NCBI GenBank assembly: GCA_013791775.1
Contig: VMTE01000036.1
Coordinates: forward strand, 62,001 to 126,000
Source: Hyphomonas sp.
GTDB lineage: Bacteria > Pseudomonadota > Alphaproteobacteria > Caulobacterales > Hyphomonadaceae
Direction: 5' to 3'
Length of the DNA stretch: 64,000 nucleotides
Position numbers and translations under genes: made by a program. Below, one piece after another: positions 36,782 through 45,107 of the stretch. Below the pieces are notes generated by a model. That model did no database searches, was not told the origin of the DNA, and saw only the letters and a program-made list of their open reading frames with translations. Position 1 is the stretch's first letter; every line of letters starts with the position of its first letter.

Positions 36782-37470
36782 ACCGGAAATCCTGGGAGTT
36801 GCTTGAGAGCGGTAATGCTGGAGGCGAAGGCGGCCAGACGCGCCGAAGCTGTCATGATGTCGCCTGCAACAACTTTCGGATCGGTGCCGTAGTACGTGCC
36901 CCAGCTCGCTCCGCTGTCGGCAAGCCGACTTGGGTCAGCGGGTGCGATGAACCGGGTTTCCATTCCCAACGATCTGAAGCAACGCAGCAATTTCTGCGTG
37001 CTGGTGGCGACCGCGTAGCCAGCCCCGGCGGTGTGAAGGTAGCGGGCCAGTTCCGCAAACAGACCGACGATGTTTGCACCGGTTGACGCAAAGCTGCCCA
37101 TCTCGACGATCTGCATGCGTGCAACCGGTTTGCCGATCACACGGGCCACTGCCGTTTCCACGGGCTCGTCGAGGTATTGCTGCAAGAAGGCATCGTGGTG
37201 CCGAAGGAAGCGGAAACCGATGACGGCGCTAAGTCGCCCGGTCTTGTCGCGGGCACACAGGAAATGTGGAAAGTGCGACGAAAGGCGTGCGCCATACTTT
37301 TCGGCGTAGATCCGGTTCAGGAAGGATTCGACTTCGTCTCGCTCCGGACCATCTGTCCACACATGGCTCAGCTGCGGTGCAACGTCACGTATTTTTGAGG
37401 CGGGCAAGCCGGACGCGAGCCGTGCGGCGCCGTCTGGTGTGTCATCGGGTCGCGGATCGGTCAAAGTCAA
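36778..37470 (-). CDS. 'Thermostable hemolysin' family GNAT-like acyltransferase candidate
   Basis: A 230-residue protein of the T_hemolysin family (PF12261): IYAEKYGARLSSHFPHFLCA, AVIGFRF, FLQQYLDEPVE, RMQIVEMGSFAS and ADPSRL...WGTYYGTDP follow the family order. The frame is open to an ATG at 37602, but that ATG lacks a ribosome site and the extra 44 residues would cover an AT-rich dyad. The TTG at 37470 has GGAG 8 bp upstream, so I start there. The family layout resembles GNAT/LuxI-type acyltransferases, so it may transfer the acyl group activated by the adjoining ligase; haemolysis is not implied. First gene of the minus-strand operon. Confidence 0.78.
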   Translation of the reverse strand: MTLTDPRPDDTPDGAARLASGLPASKIRDVAPQLSHVWTDGPERDEVESFLNRIYAEKYGARLSSHFPHFLCARDKTGRLSAVIGFRFLRHHDAFLQQYLDEPVETAVARVIGKPVARMQIVEMGSFASTGANIVGLFAELARYLHTAGAGYAVATSTQKLLRCFRSLGMETRFIAPADPSRLADSGASWGTYYGTDPKVVAGDIMTASARLAAFASSITALKQLPGFPV

Positions 37471-37567
37471 GTTGTGCGCTCCATTCGGTCTTCCAGCCGG
37501 GCTTTCCGTTGGAGGATTCGCCTGCCATTGAGAGAAGGACGCCGCCGCAGGGCAGTCACCTCCGCAG

Positions 37568-37588
37568 AATTGAAATTTTTTTGCAATT
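37568..37588. promoter_or_regulatory. AT-rich 21-bp dyad between the two divergent arms
   Basis: AATTGAAA (37568-37575) and TTGCAATT (37581-37588) are inverted copies with one mismatch and a T5 spacer. They lie in the divergent region between the GNAT-like gene and the ECF sigma gene, 54 bp before the sigma start. Size, AT richness and position suit a Fur-type iron-responsive or similar dimeric repressor. No exact consensus was matched. Confidence 0.4.
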
Positions 37589-37641
37589 GGGAGGTTGCGC
37601 ATCCGGGGCGGAACAGTGCTGTTTCCGTTTCAGGGAACGAG

Positions 37642-38208
37642 ATGACGATGGACGCGACCGACGACCGCTGGGATTCCGAGACGACTGCGCGTGCCGACCT
37701 TCTGTTGGTCTATGCGCAGCGCCGCGCGGACCTGTGCCGGTTTTTTGCCGTCAGACTTCGCAATACTGCCGAGAGCGAGGACCTCGTCCAAGAACTCTAT
37801 TTGCGGCTTCAGAATGCGAACTTGCCCGCCGAGATCAGCAATCCGGTCGGTTTCGTTTTTACTATGGCGTCGAACATGGCCTTCGATCACCGCCGCAGCG
37901 GCGCACGGCGCAGCCGGCGCCAGGCAATTTGGGGCGACGTCAATTACGATGTGGTGGCCGGCCAATCACGCTCGGACGATCCGACCCAAGAGGATGTCCT
38001 GTCGGCGCGCCAGCTGCTGGCCCGGATCGACGAAAAGCTGAACTCGTTGCCCGAGCGGACGGCGGCCATTTTCCGTCTGCACAAGTTTTCCGGTCTCAGC
38101 TATGCGCAAGTGGCGTGCGAACTCGATATCTCCAGCAGCACTGTCGAAAAGCACATGATACGGGCATTGCAGCATATCATGGGCTTGCGTCAGGAGGATA
38201 CATCGTGA
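37642..38208 (+). CDS. ECF sigma factor, FecI-like
   Basis: A 188-residue sigma-70-family extracytoplasmic-function factor. Region 2 is at about residues 25-90 (ESEDLVQELYLRL, FVFTMASNMAFDHRR) and region 4 at about 125-180 (LPERTAAIFRLHKFSGLSYAQVACEL). The chosen ATG at 37642 has CAGGGA upstream and MTMDATDD; the longer frame would start inside the divergent control region. Followed by fecR and an STN-TonB receptor, it is the cytoplasmic end of a cell-surface signalling relay. Confidence 0.9.
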   Translation: MTMDATDDRWDSETTARADLLLVYAQRRADLCRFFAVRLRNTAESEDLVQELYLRLQNANLPAEISNPVGFVFTMASNMAFDHRRSGARRSRRQAIWGDVNYDVVAGQSRSDDPTQEDVLSARQLLARIDEKLNSLPERTAAIFRLHKFSGLSYAQVACELDISSSTVEKHMIRALQHIMGLRQEDTS

Positions 38209-38315
38209 GCCGTCTGTACCGCCTCTTTGCGGCACGTTGCGATTTTTTCATAAAATTGTACGGCACTTGAGGTTCCGTGACGTCTTTGAGTTAACAAGGT
38301 GATTTTCAACACGAC

Positions 38316-39338
38316 ATGAGTTCCGGCGCTTCATCCTCTTCAGTGCTCAAACGCGAGGCGATTGCCTGGCACGCCCGGCTCAGCGCGCCGGATGCGACGG
38401 CAGAGGATTGGGCGGCGTTCACCGACTGGCTTGAGGCGAATCCGCTCGGAAATGATCTGTATGACGAGATCGAGTTCCTGTCGCGCAATCTTGGCCGCAG
38501 CCATGCGATCCTCGATGCGGCGGACGACGTTTCGCTTCCGCCGCCGGCGCAACCCGCCGAGAATATCACCGTTTTGAGACCACGCCGCACGCGCGCACCG
38601 TCCGGTTGGACCTGGCTTGCGGCCGCCGCCGCCGTAGCGATTGCGTTCGTGGCGGTTCCCAATTTGCGGGACGCCGACGGGCCAGACCCACAATATGCCT
38701 GGAAAACTTACACCGCCCCCGCCGGCCAGCGCGAAGAGATCAAGCTCGCCGATGGCAGCACCGTAACTCTCAACTCCGGCTCAAGCATTTCGGTCGCCCT
38801 GATGGCGACGGAACGCCGTGTCAAACTGAGCGACAGCGAAGCTTTCTTCAGCGTGACCCACGATGCGGATCGCCCCTTCATCGTGGACAGTGGCCAGTCG
38901 CAGGTGCGCGTTCTGGGCACCCAGTTCAACGTCGTCAGCAAAAGCGGCCGCCTCGAAGTGGGCGTTCAGGAAGGCCGTGTCGAAGTCTCGCTCACCGACA
39001 AGGATGACACGAAATTTGTGCTCACGTCTGGCAAGGAACTTGTCCGGGCGGGAGTTGGAGCGCAGGCGGAAGTCCGGGACATCGACATTGCGACTGCATT
39101 CGCCTGGCGGCAAGGCTCGCTGATCTATGATGACGTGCCATTGACTGAAATAATCTTGGACGTGAATCGCAACTTCGCTCGTCCTGTTGTATTGGCGAGC
39201 GACGTTGACGGGACAATGCGGTTCTCGGGCGTCCTGGCTCTTGGCTCAGAGGAAGATGTCGTTGACGCGCTCGTCGCTTTCCTCTCACTCGAAGCTGAAG
39301 CGAGCGATCAGCAAATCACGTTGCATGCGCGCCGATAG
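38316..39338 (+). CDS. FecR-family transmembrane anti-sigma factor
   Basis: A 340-residue FecR protein with an N-terminal cytoplasmic DUF4880-like sigma-binding domain (about 10-60, IAWHARLSAPDATAEDWAAFTDWL), one transmembrane helix near residue 100, a periplasmic FecR domain (about 120-225, GSTVTLNSGSSISV, VLGTQFNV) and a C-terminal STN-interacting domain (about 260-335). It holds the ECF sigma factor until the receptor's STN domain signals ligand binding. It lies 107 bp after the sigma gene; its end overlaps the receptor gene by 14 bp. Confidence 0.92.
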   Translation: MSSGASSSSVLKREAIAWHARLSAPDATAEDWAAFTDWLEANPLGNDLYDEIEFLSRNLGRSHAILDAADDVSLPPPAQPAENITVLRPRRTRAPSGWTWLAAAAAVAIAFVAVPNLRDADGPDPQYAWKTYTAPAGQREEIKLADGSTVTLNSGSSISVALMATERRVKLSDSEAFFSVTHDADRPFIVDSGQSQVRVLGTQFNVVSKSGRLEVGVQEGRVEVSLTDKDDTKFVLTSGKELVRAGVGAQAEVRDIDIATAFAWRQGSLIYDDVPLTEIILDVNRNFARPVVLASDVDGTMRFSGVLALGSEEDVVDALVAFLSLEAEASDQQITLHARR

Positions 39339-41748
39339 ACTGGTTGCAGCCTGCATCGCATTCGGCGCGCTGGCCCCCTATTCTGCGGCGCAAGCCGAGT
39401 CCGTCTTGTTCGAACTTCCCTCTGAACCTTTGGCACAAGCGCTCATCTCGTTTGCGGTTCAGGCGCGTGTGTCGATTTCCATTCCGCGCGATGACCTTCC
39501 AGCCGGCATGAAGAGCGCGCCGGTCAGCGGACGCATGAACAGCAAGGACGCGTTGATTGCACTGTTGCAGGGGACCGGGCTGAGCGTCGAAGAAGTCAAC
39601 GCCACGACATTCAAACTCGTCAATTTTCCGGCGGCCGGCGAGACCGACCCGATTTTCGCGGTACCTACCCAGATTCATCTACCGCAAGCGCCACCGGATT
39701 CCTTCGAAATGGACACCATCGACAGGCTCGCGCCCGTCATTGTCACGGCTGTGCGCCACCCCGCCGCACTGATTGACCTGCCATATTCCGTCAGCCAGGT
39801 GGATAATTCGCGGATTGAGCGGATCGGCGCGCGGACAGCCGACGATATCGGGTTCGAGACGGTTGGTTTGCTGACAACCAATGTGGGGCCGGGGCGGAAC
39901 AAGATTATCCTTCGCGGCCTGTCGGACGGCGCGTTGACCGGACAGGCAAAATCCAATGTGGGCGTCTATCTTGATGACACGCGCTTGACATTTGCGGCGC
40001 CCGATCCCGCGCTCGAGCTGGTGGATATTGCCGCCGTCGAGGTGCTTCGCGGCCCCCAGGGTACGATGTACGGGGCAGGCTCGCTTGGCGGCATCTTCCG
40101 CATGGTCACCAACGCGCCGGATCTCAACTTTGCGTACGGCTCGATCCAGGCGGGCGTTTCGACAGTTGGCCAAAGCAACCTGACCGGTCGATCACTGGAA
40201 GGCGTCGTAAATCTGCCGCTCGTGGCGGACCGTCTGGCCGTTCGGGCCGTCGCTTACACAAGAAAATCGGCGGGCTGGTTGGACAATTTGTCGATCGGCG
40301 AAAGCAATACGAATTCGACCTTGAAAGTCGGCGGCCGGTTGGCCGTTGAGGCGCGGCTGGGAAACAGCTGGACTGCGCGCTTGACCGGCGTTGGCCAGAA
40401 CATCGACACTGAAGATGCTCAGTATGTCGATTCTCTGCTGGACGAAACTGTCCGTACAGCTCACCTGCTTGAGCCGCACGACAACAAATTCCTCATGTCC
40501 AGCTTTGCTCTGCGAGGGGCTACACCCTTTGGAGAACTTGAAGCGTCCCTGTCGGCGCTAGGGCACCGGATGGACGATGAGGTGGACGCCACTGGCGCCC
40601 TTACCTCGCTCGGTGTCGATCCGTCTGCCGTCGCGGTGGACCGGAAGCAGGACGATATTCGAATTCTTGATCAAGACATTCGGTTGAGAGGCGTCGCTGG
40701 CCGGTTTCCCTGGAGCGTCGGGATCTTTGCGTCCGAGGTTGAAAAGGACTCGACAAGTCGGGTAAGCAAAATCGAAGACGGAACCGACATCTACGCAAGC
40801 CGGCGCCGCGAAGAAGTCTATGAGTATGCAATTTATGGCGATGTGACCTGGCCAGTCGCGACCTGGCTGGATGTATCGGTCGGCGGACGCGCCTTTATTA
40901 TAGACACAACAGCGCACATCCAGCGGTTCGAGCCTTTGCTGGGGATATCAGACGATACCACGCGCGGTGTCCGCGACGAAGGACTCGCACCGCGCCTGTC
41001 GTTTACGGTCCAGGCGAGTCCGGATGTAATGGTCTTTGCATCGGCGTCTGAAGGCTATCGGCCCGGCGGGCTGAATGCGACCGGCCGAGTTTTCAGCGAT
41101 GCGCATGCGAGATACGCCGCCGACGAATTGTGGAACTACGAACTCGGCATCAAAGCTGCGCTGGCCAATGACCATGTCAGGGTTCGCGCGGCCACGTTCG
41201 CCCAGACGTGGGAAAACGTTCAGACTGACCAATTGCTCGACAACGGCTTTGTGTTTACGGGCAATGTAGGAAATGCGCGCAATTTGGGATTTGAAGCGGA
41301 AGCCCAGGTGTTGGACGTTTTAAACTCCGACTTGGTTTTGAATGTCACAACCATCGATCCGGAAATCGTAACACCGTCGGCATCATTGCCGGTCGCTTCC
41401 GACGCTTTGCCGGGTGCGCCTCATATTATCGTTGGCGGATCAATTTCGAATGATTGGGGTCAGCTCTTCGGCTTCGGGATCCGGTCCCATGTCGCCGGAC
41501 AGTTCATCGGACAGGCGAATTCATCCTTCCTCGGGAGTGCGGCAACAGCAACAGACGACTATTCCGTCTTGAACGTCTCCCTTCAGGCCCGGCGTGATGC
41601 CTGGGCAATAGATCTTTATGCCGACAATATTCTCGATGCCGAGGCATCCACGTTCGCCTATTCAAATCTCGTGCGGCCAGGCGCATCGGCCAATGTCACG
41701 CCGCTCACACCCATCGAGATCGGGTTGCGTTTGAAACACAGTTTTTGA
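39325..41748 (+). CDS. TonB-dependent transducer with STN signalling domain
   Basis: An 807-residue outer-membrane receptor. It has a signal peptide (to about residue 24), an STN domain (about 28-95, ELPSEPLAQALISFAVQARVSI), a TonB-box-like region (APVIVTAVR), a plug (about 145-265, VEVLRGPQGTMYGAGSLGG) and a 22-strand-type barrel ending in LRLKHSF with terminal Phe. STN-bearing receptors signal through FecR to an ECF factor. The ligand is unknown; given the divergent operon it may be that pathway's product or its iron complex. ATG 39325 is chosen because it begins the signal peptide. Local GC is visibly lower than in the dcw region. Confidence 0.92.
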   Translation: MRADRLVAACIAFGALAPYSAAQAESVLFELPSEPLAQALISFAVQARVSISIPRDDLPAGMKSAPVSGRMNSKDALIALLQGTGLSVEEVNATTFKLVNFPAAGETDPIFAVPTQIHLPQAPPDSFEMDTIDRLAPVIVTAVRHPAALIDLPYSVSQVDNSRIERIGARTADDIGFETVGLLTTNVGPGRNKIILRGLSDGALTGQAKSNVGVYLDDTRLTFAAPDPALELVDIAAVEVLRGPQGTMYGAGSLGGIFRMVTNAPDLNFAYGSIQAGVSTVGQSNLTGRSLEGVVNLPLVADRLAVRAVAYTRKSAGWLDNLSIGESNTNSTLKVGGRLAVEARLGNSWTARLTGVGQNIDTEDAQYVDSLLDETVRTAHLLEPHDNKFLMSSFALRGATPFGELEASLSALGHRMDDEVDATGALTSLGVDPSAVAVDRKQDDIRILDQDIRLRGVAGRFPWSVGIFASEVEKDSTSRVSKIEDGTDIYASRRREEVYEYAIYGDVTWPVATWLDVSVGGRAFIIDTTAHIQRFEPLLGISDDTTRGVRDEGLAPRLSFTVQASPDVMVFASASEGYRPGGLNATGRVFSDAHARYAADELWNYELGIKAALANDHVRVRAATFAQTWENVQTDQLLDNGFVFTGNVGNARNLGFEAEAQVLDVLNSDLVLNVTTIDPEIVTPSASLPVASDALPGAPHIIVGGSISNDWGQLFGFGIRSHVAGQFIGQANSSFLGSAATATDDYSVLNVSLQARRDAWAIDLYADNILDAEASTFAYSNLVRPGASANVTPLTPIEIGLRLKHSF

Positions 41749-41950
41749 TTTCAGTCGCAGCCGCGATGATCTAACTGTTGGCGGATTGGGACGAGGCGTG
41801 ATCACGCACGGTCGAAAGCCCCAGAGAATCCGATATGAATCGTCCTGGAGTTCAAAGGTACGTTCCGGAATCGGCGAACGATCATTCTATCGCTGAACTC
41901 TCGCCGGTAAAAGAGGGGCCAAAGCGCGCCTTGCGGAATGGGCGCGGTTC

Positions 41951-42877
41951 CTAGTTCCGCAGTCGCAGGGTCCGGGGTGGTGCCGGTTCGGTGGCGCCGT
42001 CTTCAACGGTGTTTGCGGGCGCTGCAGCAGGAATTTCGACAGGCGCGTCCAGCGCCGCCACCCGGGCGGGCGCCGGTGTGTCCGAAAGGGCGTCCCAGCT
42101 GCGGGCCGGCTGGATCAGTCCGCGCAACAAGGCCGCGTTCTGTTCGACCAGTTGCGCCGGCGCAGCGGCGCCGCTGACCGTCTTCATCTCGTCGAACTTG
42201 CCTTGCAGGCCGAGCACGAGCGCGAGGTTCTCGGTCACGCGTGCCCCGGCATCGGGATTTGCGGCGGCGAGACGCAGCTTGGCTTCTGCGCCGGCGAGAT
42301 CGCCGGTCAGGACCAGTGACAATCCGTAGTTGGTCAGGGTAGTCGTGCGGCTGGGCTCGAACTGCAGCGCATGCTGGTAGGAGGTTTGCGCCAGACCGTG
42401 GTGTCCCTGTTGGTCAAAGGTCGTGCCCAGCGCAGCCCAGGCTTCGGCGCGCTCGGGCGCGACTTCGGTGGCGCGGTGGAACGCACGGCCGGCATTGACC
42501 ACATCACCGCCCGCCATCTGGATCCGGCCGAGCAGCATCAGGGCGTCCGCGCTGTCCGGGTGGACGATCAGCGCCCGCGACAGGATGTCGAGTGCGCGTT
42601 CCTGGCTGCCAATCTCGCGCAAGGCGCGGGCAAACTCGAGCGATATCGCCAGGTCCTCGGGATCCTTGGTGTTTTCCTTGGCCCAGAAATTGGCGCGCGT
42701 CAGCGGGTCGGCGCGGTTGGCGGCTGCGCGCTCTTCCGGCGTCGCCGGTTCGGTCGCGCCGGCAAGTGCGCGCGCGGCGTCGGATCTTGCGGCTTTCTCC
42801 GGCGACGTGGCACAAGCCGTGGTTGAGGCCGCAAGGGCAAAGGCAAGCAAGGCCAGAGACGTTTTGGCACTGGACAT
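41951..42877 (-). CDS. TPR lipoprotein, TadD candidate
   Basis: A 308-residue exported protein with a lipobox-like TTAC (C22) and at least four TPR units (about residues 85-220, e.g. ALMLLGRIQMAGGDVVNAGRAFHRATEVAPERAEAWAALG). TadD of Tad systems is a TPR lipoprotein that follows tadC; no tadD is in the pilus operon, so this may be it, displaced to 41.9 kb, but the assignment is tentative. I use ATG 42877, 7 bp after GGAG; ATG 42880 is also possible. The 200-bp gap before it (41749-41950) shows nothing clear. Confidence 0.8.
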   Translation of the reverse strand: MSSAKTSLALLAFALAASTTACATSPEKAARSDAARALAGATEPATPEERAAANRADPLTRANFWAKENTKDPEDLAISLEFARALREIGSQERALDILSRALIVHPDSADALMLLGRIQMAGGDVVNAGRAFHRATEVAPERAEAWAALGTTFDQQGHHGLAQTSYQHALQFEPSRTTTLTNYGLSLVLTGDLAGAEAKLRLAAANPDAGARVTENLALVLGLQGKFDEMKTVSGAAAPAQLVEQNAALLRGLIQPARSWDALSDTPAPARVAALDAPVEIPAAAPANTVEDGATEPAPPRTLRLRN

Positions 42878-43005
42878 CATCAGGCTCCGTGTATGTATCG
42901 GCAGCATCAGGCCACAGTTTCTGCGAACGGGGTCAAGGTTCGGTTAACGCCGCGAAGGCCGTCCTTAACCTCGGCGCAGACAGGTCCGCCCACAGGAAAG
43001 AGCCC

Positions 43006-44370
43006 ATGCACAAGAGCTTCACCACCACGGCTGCCACAGCCGCCCGCATTTACCTCTACTCCGCCCGTGCCTTCGAGGCGCTGGAGACCGATCCGTTCGC
43101 GGGCGCGCGCGCTATTGCCGCCGCGCAGGCGTTCACCGGCGCTGCCGGGCAAACTGTGCTGGTGCCGGGGGCGGACGGGCGGACCGAGTCAGTGCTGTTT
43201 GGACTGGGCAACGGACGTGACGCGCTCGCCGTTGCGGCGCTCGCCGGAAAGCTTCCGGAAGGAGACTACGAGATTGTCGATGACGGCGGCCAGCCGTTCG
43301 CCCACATCGCCGCCGCCTGGGCCGACGGCGCTTACCGTTTCGAGCGGTACAAGACCGAAAAGTCCGGGCCGCCCCGCCTGAAAGTGCCCGGCGGCATGGA
43401 AGGTGAACGCCTCGGGCGCGAAGCCGACGCGGCGGCGCACCTGCGCGACATGGTCAACACGCCGGCCTCTGACATGACGCCCGCCGGCCTGCAGGCCGAG
43501 ATGTCCGCGCTGGCCGAAAAATTCGGTGCGACGTTCAAGGCGATGGTCGGCGACGCCTTGCTCGCCGGGAATTTTCCGATGGTGCATGCCGTTGGCCGCG
43601 CCGCGACGGAAGCCCCGCGTTTCCTCGAACTCGAATGGGGCAAGCCCGGGGATCCGAAGGTCGCCCTTGTCGGCAAGGGCATCACGTTCGATTCCGGCGG
43701 TCTCAACATCAAGGCCGGCGACGGCATGCGCATCATGAAGAAAGACATGGGCGGCGCGGCCCATGCCATCGCCCTGGCCGGTCTGGTGATGGGCGCCGGG
43801 CTTCCGGTACACCTCAAGCTCTACGTCTCGGCCGCCGAGAACGCGATCTCCGGCAATTCCTTCCGGCCGGGCGACATTCTTTCCAGCCGCAAAGGTCTCA
43901 CGGTCGAGATCGACAACACGGACGCCGAGGGCCGTCTGGTGCTGGGCGATGCGCTCGCCCGGGCCAGCGAAGACGATCCGGACCTGCTGATGGATTTCGC
44001 CACCCTCACCGGCGCCGCGCGTGTCGCTCTCGGCGCTGACCTCGCGCCGCTCTATACCGATGATGAAACACTGGCCGCCGATGTGCTCGCGGCCTCGGCC
44101 CGCACCGGCGATCCCGTCTGGCGGATGCCGCTGTGGGATCCTTACCTCGCCGACCTGAAAAGCCCCGTCGCGGATCTGGTGAATTCGGGCGGCAGCTTCG
44201 GCGGCTCGATCACCGCAGCGGTTTTCCTGAAACAGTTCGTCGCCGCCAAAAGCTGGGCCCACTTCGACATCTGGGCCTGGCGCAAGGCGAAGTACGGGCG
44301 GCCCGAGGGCGGCGCGCCGTGCGGTCTGAGGGCTGTCTGGTCGATGCTGGAGGCACGCTACGGCGCCTGA
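43006..44370 (+). CDS. M17 family leucyl aminopeptidase
   Basis: A 454-residue cytosolic metallo-aminopeptidase. The C-terminal catalytic domain holds LVGKGITFDSGGLNIK (metal-binding Lys and Asp) and the M17 signature NTDAEGRLVL. The N-terminal domain is short. It removes N-terminal residues from peptides using two metal ions. The ATG at 43006 follows AGGAAAG and gives MHKSFTTTAAT; the open frame continues upstream into the divergent TPR gene. Confidence 0.92.
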   Translation: MHKSFTTTAATAARIYLYSARAFEALETDPFAGARAIAAAQAFTGAAGQTVLVPGADGRTESVLFGLGNGRDALAVAALAGKLPEGDYEIVDDGGQPFAHIAAAWADGAYRFERYKTEKSGPPRLKVPGGMEGERLGREADAAAHLRDMVNTPASDMTPAGLQAEMSALAEKFGATFKAMVGDALLAGNFPMVHAVGRAATEAPRFLELEWGKPGDPKVALVGKGITFDSGGLNIKAGDGMRIMKKDMGGAAHAIALAGLVMGAGLPVHLKLYVSAAENAISGNSFRPGDILSSRKGLTVEIDNTDAEGRLVLGDALARASEDDPDLLMDFATLTGAARVALGADLAPLYTDDETLAADVLAASARTGDPVWRMPLWDPYLADLKSPVADLVNSGGSFGGSITAAVFLKQFVAAKSWAHFDIWAWRKAKYGRPEGGAPCGLRAVWSMLEARYGA

Positions 44371-44379
44371 TGGTGCAGG

Positions 44380-45045
44380 CTATTGCGGCACGCCGTCTTC
44401 TTCGGCGACCCGCATGGCCTCGCGCACCCGTCCGCGCACCAGCAAGGTGTCGATATTCTTCGGATCGGCGGCCATCGCGGCTTCGACGTCGCGCAGGGCG
44501 AGGCCGTATTCTTTCTTGTTGAGGTGAACTTCGGCGCGCAGCTGGTGGGCCGGGCCAAAGCTGGGTGAATTGGCGACGGCAAGGTCAAGGTCGCTCAACG
44601 CCTTGTCCCAGTCTTCGGTCATCATGTAGGCGCTGGCCCGGTCAACCAGCAGGTCCACGGTGCCGGGGGCCAGTTTCAGCGCGTCCGTGAAGGAAACAAC
44701 CGCCTGTTCCGGCGCGCCGGCCATGATCCACGCCTGGCCGGCCTGTGACAGATAAACGGCGCGCTGTTCCATGGTGCCGCCATCGGTCGAGCTGGCCAGC
44801 ATCTGCAGGCGCTGCGCGCCGGTCTCGTAATTGCCGAGTTCGATCAGCGCCAGCGCGGTGCACTGACGCGCGCCGGGGCGGTTACCCTCGAAGCTCCAGG
44901 CCAGCGCGTCTTCATAGGCGTTCTCGGGATCGACCTCGATTTTCGCGACACACGCTTCGAGGCGGGCCTCTTCGGCCCGGGCCATCTCGGCGCCGGCCGA
45001 TTGCATCATCAGGGCGGTGCCGGCAGCGAAAGCGATCAGGAACAT
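44380..45045 (-). CDS. Exported TPR-repeat protein
   Basis: A 221-residue protein with an N-terminal hydrophobic segment (signal peptide or anchor) and TPR units at about residues 100-205 (VSFTDALKLAPGTVDLLVDRASAYM, LSDLDLAVANSPSFGPAHQLRAEVHL). It converges with the M17 peptidase gene and is divergent from the epimerase-like gene. No function is suggested beyond protein-protein scaffolding. Confidence 0.75.
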   Translation of the reverse strand: MFLIAFAAGTALMMQSAGAEMARAEEARLEACVAKIEVDPENAYEDALAWSFEGNRPGARQCTALALIELGNYETGAQRLQMLASSTDGGTMEQRAVYLSQAGQAWIMAGAPEQAVVSFTDALKLAPGTVDLLVDRASAYMMTEDWDKALSDLDLAVANSPSFGPAHQLRAEVHLNKKEYGLALRDVEAAMAADPKNIDTLLVRGRVREAMRVAEEDGVPQ

Positions 45046-45107
45046 GGGCAGGCGACTCCGATCCGTCTATGCAAGCGCTTTTGGCAACGGCGCTCCCATA
45101 TAGGCAA

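Noticed and set aside
36778-37470. Reading the 'thermostable hemolysin' homologue as a secreted cytolysin
   Set aside because: No signal peptide or membrane-inserting segment is seen, and the gene is translationally coupled to biosynthetic enzymes.
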